Assembly (NCBI RefSeq): GCF_000468495.1
Contig: NC_022444.1
Location: 3,397,553-3,448,795 of the forward strand
Length of the DNA: 51,243 nucleotides
Reading direction: 5' to 3'
DNA from: Megalodesulfovibrio gigas DSM 1382 = ATCC 19364
Lineage (GTDB): Bacteria; Desulfobacterota; Desulfovibrionia; Desulfovibrionales; Desulfovibrionaceae
Part shown: in pieces, positions 34,335 to 42,574 of the stretch
Layout: every line of letters starts with the position of its first letter
How positions within the stretch are numbered: position 1 is the stretch's first letter
Notes under the pieces: model-generated
The model's database searches: none
Told to the model about the DNA's origin: nothing
The model's input: only the letters and a program-made list of their open reading frames with translations
Made by a program: the position numbers and the translations under genes

Positions 34335-35327
34335 ATGGACGCGGGCACGCGCGCGATTGTTGTCATTGGAGGGACGGGATTCATCGGCCGGCTGCTTGTG
34401 CAGCGGCTCCTGGAGCGCGGCGAGACGGTGCGCATCGTCTCACGCCATCCGGACGGGCCGGGCGGGGCCTCCCGGGGCTTGCGGTCCCTGCCTTGGGCCG
34501 CTGCCGCCATGGCCTCCAACCATCTGGCCCTGTGCTCCTATGACGACCTGACCACCGCCCTGGACGGCTCGGCCGCCGTGGTCAATCTGGCCGGCGAGGA
34601 CATTGCCGCCCGTCCCTGGACCGCCGCCCAGAAGCAGCGCATCCGCGACAGCCGCGTCTACAGCGTCCGAACCATGACTACCGCCCTGCGCGCCACGCAG
34701 TCGCCCCCGGCAGTGCTCCTCCAGGGCTCGGCCGTGGGCTACTACGGCGATGCCGGGGATGCCCTGCTGGACGAAACCGCCCCCCCCGGCAAAGGGTTCC
34801 TGGCCGAGACGGCCAAGGCCTGGGAAGATGAATCCCGGGACGTGCCGACCCTGGGCACTCGCCGTGTGCTGGTGCGCACCGGGGTGGTGCTGGATGCCGG
34901 CGGCGGCGTGCTGGATCGCATGCTTCCGGCCTTCAAATACTTTCTGGGCGGTCCGTTGGGCAACGGCAAGCAGTGGTTCCCCTGGATTCATCGCGAGGAT
35001 GAGGTCCGGGCCATGCTGTTCTGCCTGGACACGCCGGATATTTCCGGCCCGGTGAACTTTGTGGCTCCCACCCCGGTCACCAACCGGGAATTCTGCCAGA
35101 CCCTGGCCCGCGCCCTGCATCGAACCTGCGCCCTGCCCATGCCGGCGGCCATCCTCAAGCTGGCCCTGGGGCAAATGGCCAGGGAACTGCTGCTCGCCAG
35201 CCAACGCGTGACGCCGACCCGACTGCACGCCGCTGGGTTTGTCTTCACCTACCCGACCCTGGCCCTGGCGCTGCAAGCCATCCTGGGCAATTCCACCCAC
35301 CGCCGGCAAGGAGGCCTCGCTGCATGA
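34335..35327 (+). CDS. TIGR01777-type SDR epimerase/oxidoreductase
   Basis: 330 residues from the ATG at 34335, which has GGGGGG six bases upstream. Rossmann motif VVIGGTGFIGRLLVQRLL, then VVNLAGEDIAARPWT, LLQGSAVGYYGDAGD and PWIHREDEVRAM, and a C-terminal DUF1731 segment (RVTPTRLHAAGFVFTYP). This is the YfcH/SDR39U1 family, NAD(P)-dependent with unknown substrate. It may be co-transcribed with the HD-GYP gene 50 bases downstream. Confidence 0.9.
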   Translation: MDAGTRAIVVIGGTGFIGRLLVQRLLERGETVRIVSRHPDGPGGASRGLRSLPWAAAAMASNHLALCSYDDLTTALDGSAAVVNLAGEDIAARPWTAAQKQRIRDSRVYSVRTMTTALRATQSPPAVLLQGSAVGYYGDAGDALLDETAPPGKGFLAETAKAWEDESRDVPTLGTRRVLVRTGVVLDAGGGVLDRMLPAFKYFLGGPLGNGKQWFPWIHREDEVRAMLFCLDTPDISGPVNFVAPTPVTNREFCQTLARALHRTCALPMPAAILKLALGQMARELLLASQRVTPTRLHAAGFVFTYPTLALALQAILGNSTHRRQGGLAA

Positions 35328-35377
35328 CGTCCTCCCGCCGGCACGCACCCACATGCCCCTGCGAAAGGTGATGACGC

Positions 35378-36838
35378 ATGCTGCCCAATCTGTTCGGCGA
35401 CTCGACCATCCCGTCCATCGAGGACCGCGCGGCCGGGACTCCCGAGGCCCAGCCCCGCATTCTGGTGGTGGAGGACGAGCCCATCGTGGCCCTGGACATC
35501 CGCCGCCGTCTGGGCCACCTGGGCTATGCGGTGGTGGACTGCGTCTCCTCGGGCGAGGCCGCAGCCCGGGCCGCCGAGACCCAGCACCCTGATCTGGTGC
35601 TCATGGACATCATGCTGGAAGGCGACATGGACGGCATCGACGCCGCCGCCGTCATCCGCAAGCGGGCCAACATCCCCGTCATCTACCTCACCGCCTTTGC
35701 CGATGAGGAGACCCTGCACCGCGCCAAGATCACCGAGCCCTTCGGCTACATCATCAAGCCCTTCGAGGATCGGGAGCTGGAAACCTGCATCCAGATGGCC
35801 CTGTTCAAGCATAAGATGGATGCCCGGCTGCAACGCAGCGAACGCTGGCTCTCCACCACCCTGCGCTCCATCGGCGATGCCGTGATCTCCACAGACCGCG
35901 AGGGCCGCATCCGGTTCATGAACCCCGTGGCCGAGCATTTGTGCGCCATGCCCAAGGGCCATGCCCTGGGCCAGCCCCTGCAGACCGCCCTGCGCATCCT
36001 GGATGAAAACACGGGCGAGGACCTGGGCATTCTGGTGGATAACGCCCTCCGGCAGCGGCGCAGCTTCTGCCTCAAGGAATCCGCCATCCTCGTCTCCCGC
36101 AAGGGGGAAGAGCGGCCCATCGACCTTTCCGCCTCGGCCATCGTGGGCGAATCGCCCTTTGCGGAACAGGAGGGCGACATCCACGGCGTGGTCCTCGTGT
36201 TTCGGGACATGACCGATGCCCGCCGCACCGAGGCCGCCCTCAAGGATAGCGTGCGCACCCTGGGCCGCACCCTGGAAGAGATTGTCGCCGCCCTGGCCAC
36301 CACCACCGAAAAACGCGACCCCTACACCGCCGGCCACCAGTTGCGGGTGGGCACCATCGCCGAGGCCATCGCCCGGGACATGCGCCTGACCGAGGACCAG
36401 ATCCAGGGCATCCGCGTGGCCAGCCTGCTGCACGACATCGGCAAAATCTACATCCCGGCAGAAATCCTCTCCAAGCCGGCCATGCTCACCATCCATGAAA
36501 TGAATCTGATGAAGACCCACCCCGAGGTGGGATACGACATCCTCAAAGGCATCTCCTTCCCCTGGCCGGTGGCCGAAATGGTGCTGCAGCACCACGAACG
36601 GCTGGACGGCACCGGCTACCCCCGCGGCATGCGCGCCGATACCATCCTTATGGAGTCCCGCATCATCATGGTGGCCGACGTGGTGGAAGCCATGAGCTCC
36701 CACCGCCCCTACCGCGCCGCCCTGGGCCTGGACCTGGCCCTGGAAGAGATTGAAATGCATGCCGGAACACGCTACGATCCCCTGGCCGTGCGGCACTGCC
36801 TGCGGCTGTTCCGGGAACGCGGCTTCGCCATCACCTGA
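35378..36838 (+). CDS. Response regulator with PAS and HD-GYP c-di-GMP phosphodiesterase domain
   Basis: 486 residues. Receiver at about 26-145 (ILVVEDEPIVALDI, VLMDIMLEGDMDGIDAA, IKPFED), PAS-type domain at about 155-285 (GDAVISTDREGRIRFMN), then an HD-GYP domain from about 300 (HDIGK, HHERLDGTGYPRG). The GYP signature and the HD metal ligands are present, so it should hydrolyse c-di-GMP. The receiver resembles the LMDIMLEG subgroup. It may counteract the PleD-like cyclase encoded at 28559-29803. Confidence 0.92.
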   Translation: MLPNLFGDSTIPSIEDRAAGTPEAQPRILVVEDEPIVALDIRRRLGHLGYAVVDCVSSGEAAARAAETQHPDLVLMDIMLEGDMDGIDAAAVIRKRANIPVIYLTAFADEETLHRAKITEPFGYIIKPFEDRELETCIQMALFKHKMDARLQRSERWLSTTLRSIGDAVISTDREGRIRFMNPVAEHLCAMPKGHALGQPLQTALRILDENTGEDLGILVDNALRQRRSFCLKESAILVSRKGEERPIDLSASAIVGESPFAEQEGDIHGVVLVFRDMTDARRTEAALKDSVRTLGRTLEEIVAALATTTEKRDPYTAGHQLRVGTIAEAIARDMRLTEDQIQGIRVASLLHDIGKIYIPAEILSKPAMLTIHEMNLMKTHPEVGYDILKGISFPWPVAEMVLQHHERLDGTGYPRGMRADTILMESRIIMVADVVEAMSSHRPYRAALGLDLALEEIEMHAGTRYDPLAVRHCLRLFRERGFAIT

Positions 36839-36921
36839 TCGCCTCGCGCGACGGACCTGCGGCACCGGAGCTGCCCCTTCTGCCGAATCTCAACTCTGCG
36901 GCCGCATCCCGGCCTGCATGG

Positions 36922-37911
36922 ATGCGCTGCATGCCAACCGATTCTCACGATGCCGTCTGCCAGGTGCTGGACACCATCCGCGCCGTGGAGGTGGTGGACA
37001 AGCCCGGAGACGAAGACGCCAGGGATCTGGCCCACACCATGCGGGACTGGCTCAAGTCCCGGGGGGTGGCCGTGCGTTGCTGGACCAACCAGCTCGGCTC
37101 GAACTCCCGCGCCCGCAGCGTGGAGCCGCAGTTCAAGAGCGATCTGGTCATCGTCATTGGCGGGGACGGCACCTTCCTGAGCGTGGCCCGGCAACTGCCG
37201 CAGCCATCGCCGGCCATCCTGGGCTTCAATCTGGGCAAGGTGGGCTTTTTGACGGAGCTGTGCCCCGGCGCCTGGCGGGAGGCCCTGGCCCAGGTGCTGG
37301 AAGTGGGCGTGGCCGTGCACCAGCGCATGGCCCTGGGCTGGATGATCCGCCGCGGCGGCTCGCCCGTGGCTGCCGGCAAGGCGGTGAACGAGCTGGTCAT
37401 CAGCCGGGGCAACGTGGCCAAGCTGGCCGTGCTGGACATCGCCGTCCAGGACGAGCGGCTGGGCGCCCTGCGCTGCGACGGGCTCATGGCCTCCACGCCC
37501 TCGGGCTCCACGGGCTATGCCGTTTCCGCCGGCGGCCCGCTCATCCATCCCGATGTGGATGCCTATTGCCTCACCCCGATCTGCCCGTTTCTGGACACCT
37601 TCTACCCGCTGGTGCTGCCCTGCACCCGGCGCACGGAAGTGACGCTGCTGCCCTGCCGCTCTGAAGTCTGGCTGACCATTGATGGCCAGGAGGGCTGGCC
37701 CCTGCAGACGGGGGACACGGTGCAGATCGAAGGCCTGCCCAGGGCTCTGCGTTTTGCCACCCTGCAGGGGTCCAACTACCTGCAACGGCTCAAGGTGAAA
37801 GGCTTCCTCCACCGCAATGCCGATCCTGGCCTTAGCTGGCAGGAGTACGGCTGCGAAGCCGCCGCGCCCATCCCTCCGACCGCCGAACCCCCACAGGACC
37901 CGCATGAGTGA
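36922..37911 (+). CDS. nadK: NAD kinase
   Basis: 329 residues. Motifs: GGDGTFLSVAR near residue 79, FNLGKVGFLTEL, NELVISR and TPSGSTGYAVSAGGPLIHPDV. It phosphorylates NAD to NADP. Starts at 36922 and 36931 are both possible, with no strong ribosome site. A Pro-rich tail of about 20 residues follows the usual C terminus. Its end overlaps the start of the next gene by eight bases, so the two are coupled. Confidence 0.95.
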   Translation: MRCMPTDSHDAVCQVLDTIRAVEVVDKPGDEDARDLAHTMRDWLKSRGVAVRCWTNQLGSNSRARSVEPQFKSDLVIVIGGDGTFLSVARQLPQPSPAILGFNLGKVGFLTELCPGAWREALAQVLEVGVAVHQRMALGWMIRRGGSPVAAGKAVNELVISRGNVAKLAVLDIAVQDERLGALRCDGLMASTPSGSTGYAVSAGGPLIHPDVDAYCLTPICPFLDTFYPLVLPCTRRTEVTLLPCRSEVWLTIDGQEGWPLQTGDTVQIEGLPRALRFATLQGSNYLQRLKVKGFLHRNADPGLSWQEYGCEAAAPIPPTAEPPQDPHE

Positions 37912-39649
37912 CAGACTGCCGCCCATCCAGAACATGGTGGAGCTGCGCAAGGGAGTCGATGCCGATCTCGACGCCTGGCTGCTGCATTGCATCACCCAGA
38001 ACAACCTTGAATATCTCATCAATCCGCACTCCAACGCCTCCCCGGAGCAGTTGCGGTTCATGGTCTGCCTGGATGAGGATCAGGTGTACATCCCCTGCTC
38101 CGATGTGCTGTTCCAGGATCTGATGGCGCCGGAGCTCACCCAGGGGCTGCTGCGCGGCTATCTTGTCTGTTGGAAGGTCTTGGTGCGTCTGGCGCATCAG
38201 CATATCAAGGATCCGTACATCCGCCGCACCATCTTCCAGTTCGCCCGCCGGCAGTTCCAGGGCACGCTGCATCATCACATCCTCATCCCCTCGCGGCTGA
38301 TGAAGCGGTTGCAGAACATCTTTTCCAGCCTCACCGGCATCGACGATCCCTACCTTGAGCGCAAGCAGCAGTATAACCAGCGCGCCCAAGCCTTTCTGGA
38401 CAGCCCAGTGCTGGAGTCCCTGCTGTACGCCTGCCCGGCCAGCTCGCTTTCCTGCGCGCGCATCAAGGATCTGCGCTGGGAACTGGATCTGCTGGAACTG
38501 CAGCGGCTGTTCATGCTCTCGTCCTGGGTGGATCTCTGGCACGAGGACACGCCCAACATCCTGCAGGCCCGCGAGATTCTGGCCCAGCCCTGCACCGAAT
38601 TCGACCGCCTGACGGACATCTTCGGCCCCGACCACCCCGAGCCCCTCAAGATCCTCTACCTGCCCAACGCCTCGGGCGGGATCCTGTTCGATATCCGCAT
38701 CATCCGCTGCCTGCTGCGCATGGGGCACAAGGTGATCCTGGCCCTGAAAAGCGGCTTCTACTTCCAGACGCCCACCATCTGGGACGTGGACCGCGATCCC
38801 GTGCTGGCCAAGGCCCTGGCCGGGGCGCACTGCATTGCAGACAGCAGCCTGGGCAAGAACGCCCTGCTCAAGACCCTGCGCGAACATCAGTTCGTCATCA
38901 TCGGGGACGGCTCCCAGGAGCGCTGCAACCTGTACCGCTCCTCCGTCACCTTTGCCCGGGCCTGGAAGGAAGCGGATGTGATCATCGCCAAGGGCGAACC
39001 CCATGTGCGCCGGCTCATCCAGACGGGCCACCAGTTCACGCGCACCATCTGCTGCTTCCACCGCGACGAGCGCGGCTTCCACCTGCACGTCAAGGAAAAG
39101 CCGGCCCACGTGCACAAGCACACCGAGGCCGGCCTGCGGGCCAAGGCCGGGCAGATCATCCAAAGCATGCGCGAGGCCAAGGTCCAGGGCCGACGGCCCA
39201 TGTTCTATTCCGCCATCATCGGCTCCATCCCCGGACAGACCAAAACCGCCATCCGGGTGGTGACGGCCTTTGTGACGCATTTGCGGGCCAACCTGCGCGG
39301 GGCGTTCATCATCAACCCTGCCGAGCACTTCGAGCCCGGCCTGGACGGCGACGACCTGATGTTCATGTGGGAACAGGTGCAGCGCTCCGGCCTGCTGGAG
39401 GTGTGGCGATTCCAGACCGTGGCGGACGTGGAGAAAAGCTTCGAGCTGCTGGACGAGCCCATGCCCGCGGCATGGATCGGCAAGGACGCCACCTTCTCCA
39501 CCGGCTGCACCAAGGAGATGCGCATCGCCCTGGACATGCAGCGCGAGCACCCGGAAATGCAGATCCTCGGGCCGCCGCCGGAGCACTTCTTCCGCCGCCA
39601 GGAATATGGGGTGGGTCTGTACCACGATGCCGGCATCGTGGCGCGATAA
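37904..39649 (+). CDS. DUF89/ARMT1-like protein, function unknown
   Basis: 581 residues from the ATG at 37904, overlapping nadK. The N-terminal half is helical. From about 245 there is an alpha/beta domain in which YLPNASGGILFDIRII corresponds to the DNAGE-type motif of the DUF89 metal phosphatase family, and IIAKGEPHVRR to its KGQGN motif, followed by CTKEMRIALD. Several ligand residues are altered (Asn-Ala-Ser-Gly-Gly for Asp-Asn-Ala-Gly-Glu), so metal binding may differ. The nadK link hints at damaged-metabolite control, but that is inference. Confidence 0.6.
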   Translation: MSDRLPPIQNMVELRKGVDADLDAWLLHCITQNNLEYLINPHSNASPEQLRFMVCLDEDQVYIPCSDVLFQDLMAPELTQGLLRGYLVCWKVLVRLAHQHIKDPYIRRTIFQFARRQFQGTLHHHILIPSRLMKRLQNIFSSLTGIDDPYLERKQQYNQRAQAFLDSPVLESLLYACPASSLSCARIKDLRWELDLLELQRLFMLSSWVDLWHEDTPNILQAREILAQPCTEFDRLTDIFGPDHPEPLKILYLPNASGGILFDIRIIRCLLRMGHKVILALKSGFYFQTPTIWDVDRDPVLAKALAGAHCIADSSLGKNALLKTLREHQFVIIGDGSQERCNLYRSSVTFARAWKEADVIIAKGEPHVRRLIQTGHQFTRTICCFHRDERGFHLHVKEKPAHVHKHTEAGLRAKAGQIIQSMREAKVQGRRPMFYSAIIGSIPGQTKTAIRVVTAFVTHLRANLRGAFIINPAEHFEPGLDGDDLMFMWEQVQRSGLLEVWRFQTVADVEKSFELLDEPMPAAWIGKDATFSTGCTKEMRIALDMQREHPEMQILGPPPEHFFRRQEYGVGLYHDAGIVAR

Positions 39650-39724
39650 CAACACCGGCCCCCCGGGGGCCTTCCAGACGGCTGGTCTCAATGGTGGTGG
39701 CAATGGAATCCCGGCAACAACGAC

Positions 39725-39765
39725 GAAGGGGTCACACCGCAAGGCGTAACCCCTTCATTTTATTT
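39725..39765 (+). terminator. Rho-independent terminator after the DUF89-like gene
   Basis: GAAGGGGT and ACCCCTTC arms (39725-39732 and 39749-39756), a 16-base loop, then ATTTTATTT. It also separates the plus-strand operon from tRNA-Ser on the other strand. Confidence 0.8.
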
Positions 39766-39767
39766 GC

Positions 39768-39862
39768 TGGCGGAGAGGGAGGGATTCGAACCCTCGATCA
39801 GGGTTTAAGCCCCGATACCCGCTTAGCAGGCGAGCTCCTTCGGCCGACTCGGACACCTCTCC
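39768..39862 (-). tRNA. tRNA-Ser (anticodon GCT)
   Basis: A 95-base class II tRNA with encoded CCA, acceptor stem GGAGAGG with CCTCTCC, a long variable arm typical of Ser, anticodon loop CTGCTAA (anticodon GCT, reading AGC and AGT) and T loop TTCGAAT. A good promoter lies on the minus strand at 39911-39939. Confidence 0.97.
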
Positions 39863-39910
39863 AGAATGCGACACGCTGCGCTGCGACACAGCTGCATGCG
39901 CGAATTGGTA

Positions 39911-39939
39911 CTTTTAGCTACACGGCCCGTATTTGTCAA
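39911..39939 (-). promoter_or_regulatory. Promoter of tRNA-Ser
   Basis: On the minus strand TTGACA (39934-39939), exactly 17 bases, TAAAAG (39911-39916). The -35 box is a perfect consensus, and the start site would lie about 40 bases before the tRNA. Confidence 0.75.
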
Positions 39940-40332
39940 GCACATCCGATCCGGGCCAGAAGCCGGCCCGGCCATGGTTCCGCGAGCCTGCACCTGTGCC
40001 ACACAGGGATTGACCCGCACCGCAATCCCCTGTACTGCGCTTCATGCCTCGTGCGAAGTTGCCGCCTCGACCATGAAGGACCATGGGGCGCGGTGCGGCC
40101 GAAGCCCCCTTTCCCGTTTTGGATGCCTTGCGCTGCGCCATTGCGCAGCGTTTTTTTGTGCAACAAAAACTCGCCGCACCTTCGGCAGATGCACTGCCTC
40201 TGCAGGGCTGCTCCTGCCGTGTGCGCAATAGCGTTGCTGCAGCGTGCGTTGCGCCCATGATGAATGGCTTGCACGCTGCGCATGTGAAATTCAGGGCAAA
40301 ATTGCATGCCCGTATTTACAGCGCTGCACTTG
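39940..40332. other. Gene-free stretch with an orphan terminator
   Basis: About 390 bases without a supported gene between tRNA-Ser and mucR. It contains a short hairpin (CCGGGCC with GGCCCGG, 39951-39971) and a strong rho-independent terminator at 40131-40157, so a small RNA or an attenuated leader is possible here. ORFs crossing it look like shadows. Confidence 0.55.
40131..40157 (+). terminator. Orphan rho-independent terminator
   Basis: A perfect 8-pair stem CGCTGCGC / GCGCAGCG, loop CATT, then seven T. No gene on the plus strand ends nearby: the last one ends at 39649 and has its own terminator. Confidence 0.85.
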
Positions 40333-40356
40333 TGCTGTATGAGCATACATACAGCA
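40333..40356. promoter_or_regulatory. Inverted repeat in front of mucR, candidate operator
   Basis: TGCTGTATG and CATACAGCA, a perfect 9-base dyad with a 6-base spacer, ending 20 bases before the mucR start codon. Its AT-rich sequence in GC-rich surroundings suits a site for a Ros/MucR zinc-finger repressor, so autoregulation is likely. Confidence 0.6.
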
Positions 40357-40376
40357 ATTCACGCGAGGAGCCACCT

Positions 40377-40778
40377 ATGGATGATTATCTGAAAGAAGCC
40401 TTGGAAATTGTAAAAGCGCAGGCGAGCGTTCGCACCATGACCGAAGAGGAAATCACCTCCATGGTGCAGAAGCTTGCGGAAGGTTTCCGGGGCATCAGCG
40501 GCGATACGGTCGTGGAAGAGGACGGCGCGCAAGGGCCTGCCATGGACCCCAAAAAGGCCGTGAAGGAAAAGTCCGTCACCTGCCTTGAGTGCGGCAAGAC
40601 CTTCAAAATCCTCACCAAGAAGCACCTGGGCACCCACGGGCTCACCCCTGAGGCGTACCGCGAAAAGTACGGCTACAAGAAGGGCGCGCCGCTGGTCTCC
40701 AAGGGCCTGCAGCGTGAGCGCCGCAAGAAGATGAAGGACATGAAGCTCTGGGAAAAGCGCAAAAAGGTCGGCGAATAG
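40377..40778 (+). CDS. mucR: MucR/Ros-family zinc-finger transcription regulator
   Basis: 133 residues from the ATG at 40377 with GAGGAG upstream; a much longer frame is rejected. The MucR domain is recognisable from VTCLECGKTFKILTKKHLGTHGLTPEAYREKYG, with the CxxC and HxxxxH-type ligands of the single zinc finger. The C-terminal tail is very basic (RERRKKMKDMKLWEKRKK). Ros/MucR proteins control surface polysaccharide, motility and virulence genes in alphaproteobacteria; the targets in this lineage are unknown. A dyad overlaps its promoter. Confidence 0.92.
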   Translation: MDDYLKEALEIVKAQASVRTMTEEEITSMVQKLAEGFRGISGDTVVEEDGAQGPAMDPKKAVKEKSVTCLECGKTFKILTKKHLGTHGLTPEAYREKYGYKKGAPLVSKGLQRERRKKMKDMKLWEKRKKVGE

Positions 40779-40819
40779 CTGCCGTTCCACTTGCATCCCC
40801 CAAAAGACATGCCCTGCAG

Positions 40820-40859
40820 ACGGGCCGTGCCATGCACTTGGCGCGGCCCGTTTTGTTGT
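40820..40859 (+). terminator. Rho-independent terminator after mucR
   Basis: A 12-pair stem (ACGGGCCGTGCC with GGCGCGGCCCGT, one G-T pair), a 7-base loop, then TTTTGTTGT. It lies 41 bases past the mucR stop. Confidence 0.85.
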
Positions 40860-40912
40860 GTCGCCGCATGCGTATCGGGATGCAGTGTGCTTCTAGAGCA
40901 TGTTGCCCTTGA

Positions 40913-40930
40913 AAAAGGACGTTGCGAGAG
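40913..40930. repeat. Partial copy of the intergenic hairpin repeat
   Basis: The 18 bases AAAAGGACGTTGCGAGAG recur exactly at 51187-51204. The second half of the hairpin seen there is degenerate here. Confidence 0.75.
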
Positions 40931-40952
40931 TTCTTTTCAAAAACAACGCGCT

Positions 40953-42476
40953 CTACTGGCGGCTTCCGCCTTCCGCCACCATGGGCGCCGGTGGCAGCCG
41001 CACCACGAACCGGGCCCCGGTTCTGCCCGGCCCCGGGGGGGAGACGGCCCGGATATCGCCGCCATAATGCCGCACGATGTTGCGACAGATGGCCAGGCCC
41101 AGCCCGGAGCCCTTGTGCGCGCGCCGGATGCCTTCGTCGCCCGGGGCATGCTGGAATTTCTCGAAGATACGATGCAGATCCGCGGCGGGAATGCCGGGGC
41201 CGGCATCCTCCACGGCCAGTTCCACAGCCCCCGTCTCCGTCAACCGGCCGATGATGCGGACAGGCCCCTCTTCGGTGACCTTCAGGGCATTGTCCAACAG
41301 ATGGACCACCACCTGCTGCAGGCGGTCGCGATCCATCAGCAGCGGCGGCAACGTGGGCGCCAGATCCACCTGCAGCGTCACCCGCGTGCGATCCGCAATC
41401 TGGCTGGCCAGGCTGGCCACACTTTTTTCCACCACGCCCGCCAGGGTGATCACCTCATCGCGCCATTCGCTCTTGCCAGCCTCGATGTTGGAAAGATCCA
41501 GCAGGTCATCCACCAGACGGCCCAGCCGGGCCCCCTCCTCCTGCACAATGCGCAGGTTGTCCAGGATGCGGCTGGCAGCGGCATCAATGGCAGCGGCATC
41601 GCCAGGGGGGCGGCGCGTGGCCGCCTCACGGATGACCGGCAGCAGCCGGCGCTGTAATTCCTTGCGCACCAGCACCACAAAACCGAATACCGAGGTCAGG
41701 GGGGTGCGGATTTCCTGGGACACGGCAGAGAGCAGCTCCGTCTTGAGCTGGTCCAGTTCCTTGAGCCGGACGTTCATGGCCTCGGCCTCTCGCGTGGCCG
41801 CCTGCAGGGAACGCTGCAACTCCTTGCGGGTGGTGATGTCGCGAATGACGCATACGGCTTCGTCGCGTCCGCCATTGGGCGCATGCCGCAGTGGCGCCAC
41901 CCGGGCCTCGAACCATGCGCCGCGCAGGGAGAACACCACCTCTTGCACGGCGTCGGCACCTGTGGAAATCCCCATGGCGGCGCGGGCAGCCCCGGAAAGC
42001 AGCCGGGCGCACGGCAGGGGCAGCAGTTCCTCCAGGAACCGGCCCTGGCCCAGGGGCGCCCCCGGCGGCGGCGAGACGCTGGCCGGCAGGGTAAAGAGGG
42101 TGCTGGCGTCGTTAAGGACCTCCACCACGCGGCCGGAATCGTCCAATACAAAGGCGGCGTCCGGCATGGCGGCCAGCACGGCCTGCAGCCGGGCCTTGGT
42201 GGCGCGCAGCGCTGCGGCCTGCCGCGTGCGGCGCGTGTTGACCACCGCAAGGTGAAACGCAATCAACCCCAGTACCGCCAGCAATCCCGCGGCAGTCAAC
42301 GTGGCTGGCAGGTGATTCTCCAGCAGGCGCGCGGGCGTGTCCCACCAGAAAGACGGCGGCTGGGCGTGCGCCATCCTGCCGGGCCACAGCACTGCGGCTG
42401 CAAGGGCGGCAACGGTCCATGCAGTACGCAAGGACCGGCGATATCTGCGATTGCAACAAGTGGAACGGCTGGGCAT
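40953..42476 (-). CDS. Sensor histidine kinase-like protein lacking the phosphoacceptor His
   Basis: 507 residues. N-terminal signal or membrane segment (about 17-38), second membrane helix (about 58-80), a PAS-type domain (about 90-235), a HisKA-like helix pair and a HATPase domain (LLDNALKVTEEG, VEDAGPGIP, FEKF, GSGLGLAI). The H box reads VSQEIRTPLTSV: the codon at 41715-41717 is CAG, Gln254, where His is expected. The ATPase motifs appear intact. It cannot autophosphorylate at the normal site, so it may signal as an ATP-dependent partner or use another residue. No response regulator is adjacent. Confidence 0.88.
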   Translation of the reverse strand: MPSRSTCCNRRYRRSLRTAWTVAALAAAVLWPGRMAHAQPPSFWWDTPARLLENHLPATLTAAGLLAVLGLIAFHLAVVNTRRTRQAAALRATKARLQAVLAAMPDAAFVLDDSGRVVEVLNDASTLFTLPASVSPPPGAPLGQGRFLEELLPLPCARLLSGAARAAMGISTGADAVQEVVFSLRGAWFEARVAPLRHAPNGGRDEAVCVIRDITTRKELQRSLQAATREAEAMNVRLKELDQLKTELLSAVSQEIRTPLTSVFGFVVLVRKELQRRLLPVIREAATRRPPGDAAAIDAAASRILDNLRIVQEEGARLGRLVDDLLDLSNIEAGKSEWRDEVITLAGVVEKSVASLASQIADRTRVTLQVDLAPTLPPLLMDRDRLQQVVVHLLDNALKVTEEGPVRIIGRLTETGAVELAVEDAGPGIPAADLHRIFEKFQHAPGDEGIRRAHKGSGLGLAICRNIVRHYGGDIRAVSPPGPGRTGARFVVRLPPAPMVAEGGSRQ

Positions 42477-42574
42477 GGACTCTTTGCTGGGGATGGGTAT
42501 ATACGCCTGGGGCAGAACGTATCAGAAAATCCCATCCACGCAACCCTGTTCCATCACGCCACCGCGGAAACGTC

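Noticed and set aside
42419-42574. The ATG at 42419 as start of the phosphoesterase
   Set aside because: It would overlap the divergent kinase gene and add a Trp/Cys-rich stretch before the metal motif; the TTG at 42575 is more sensible.
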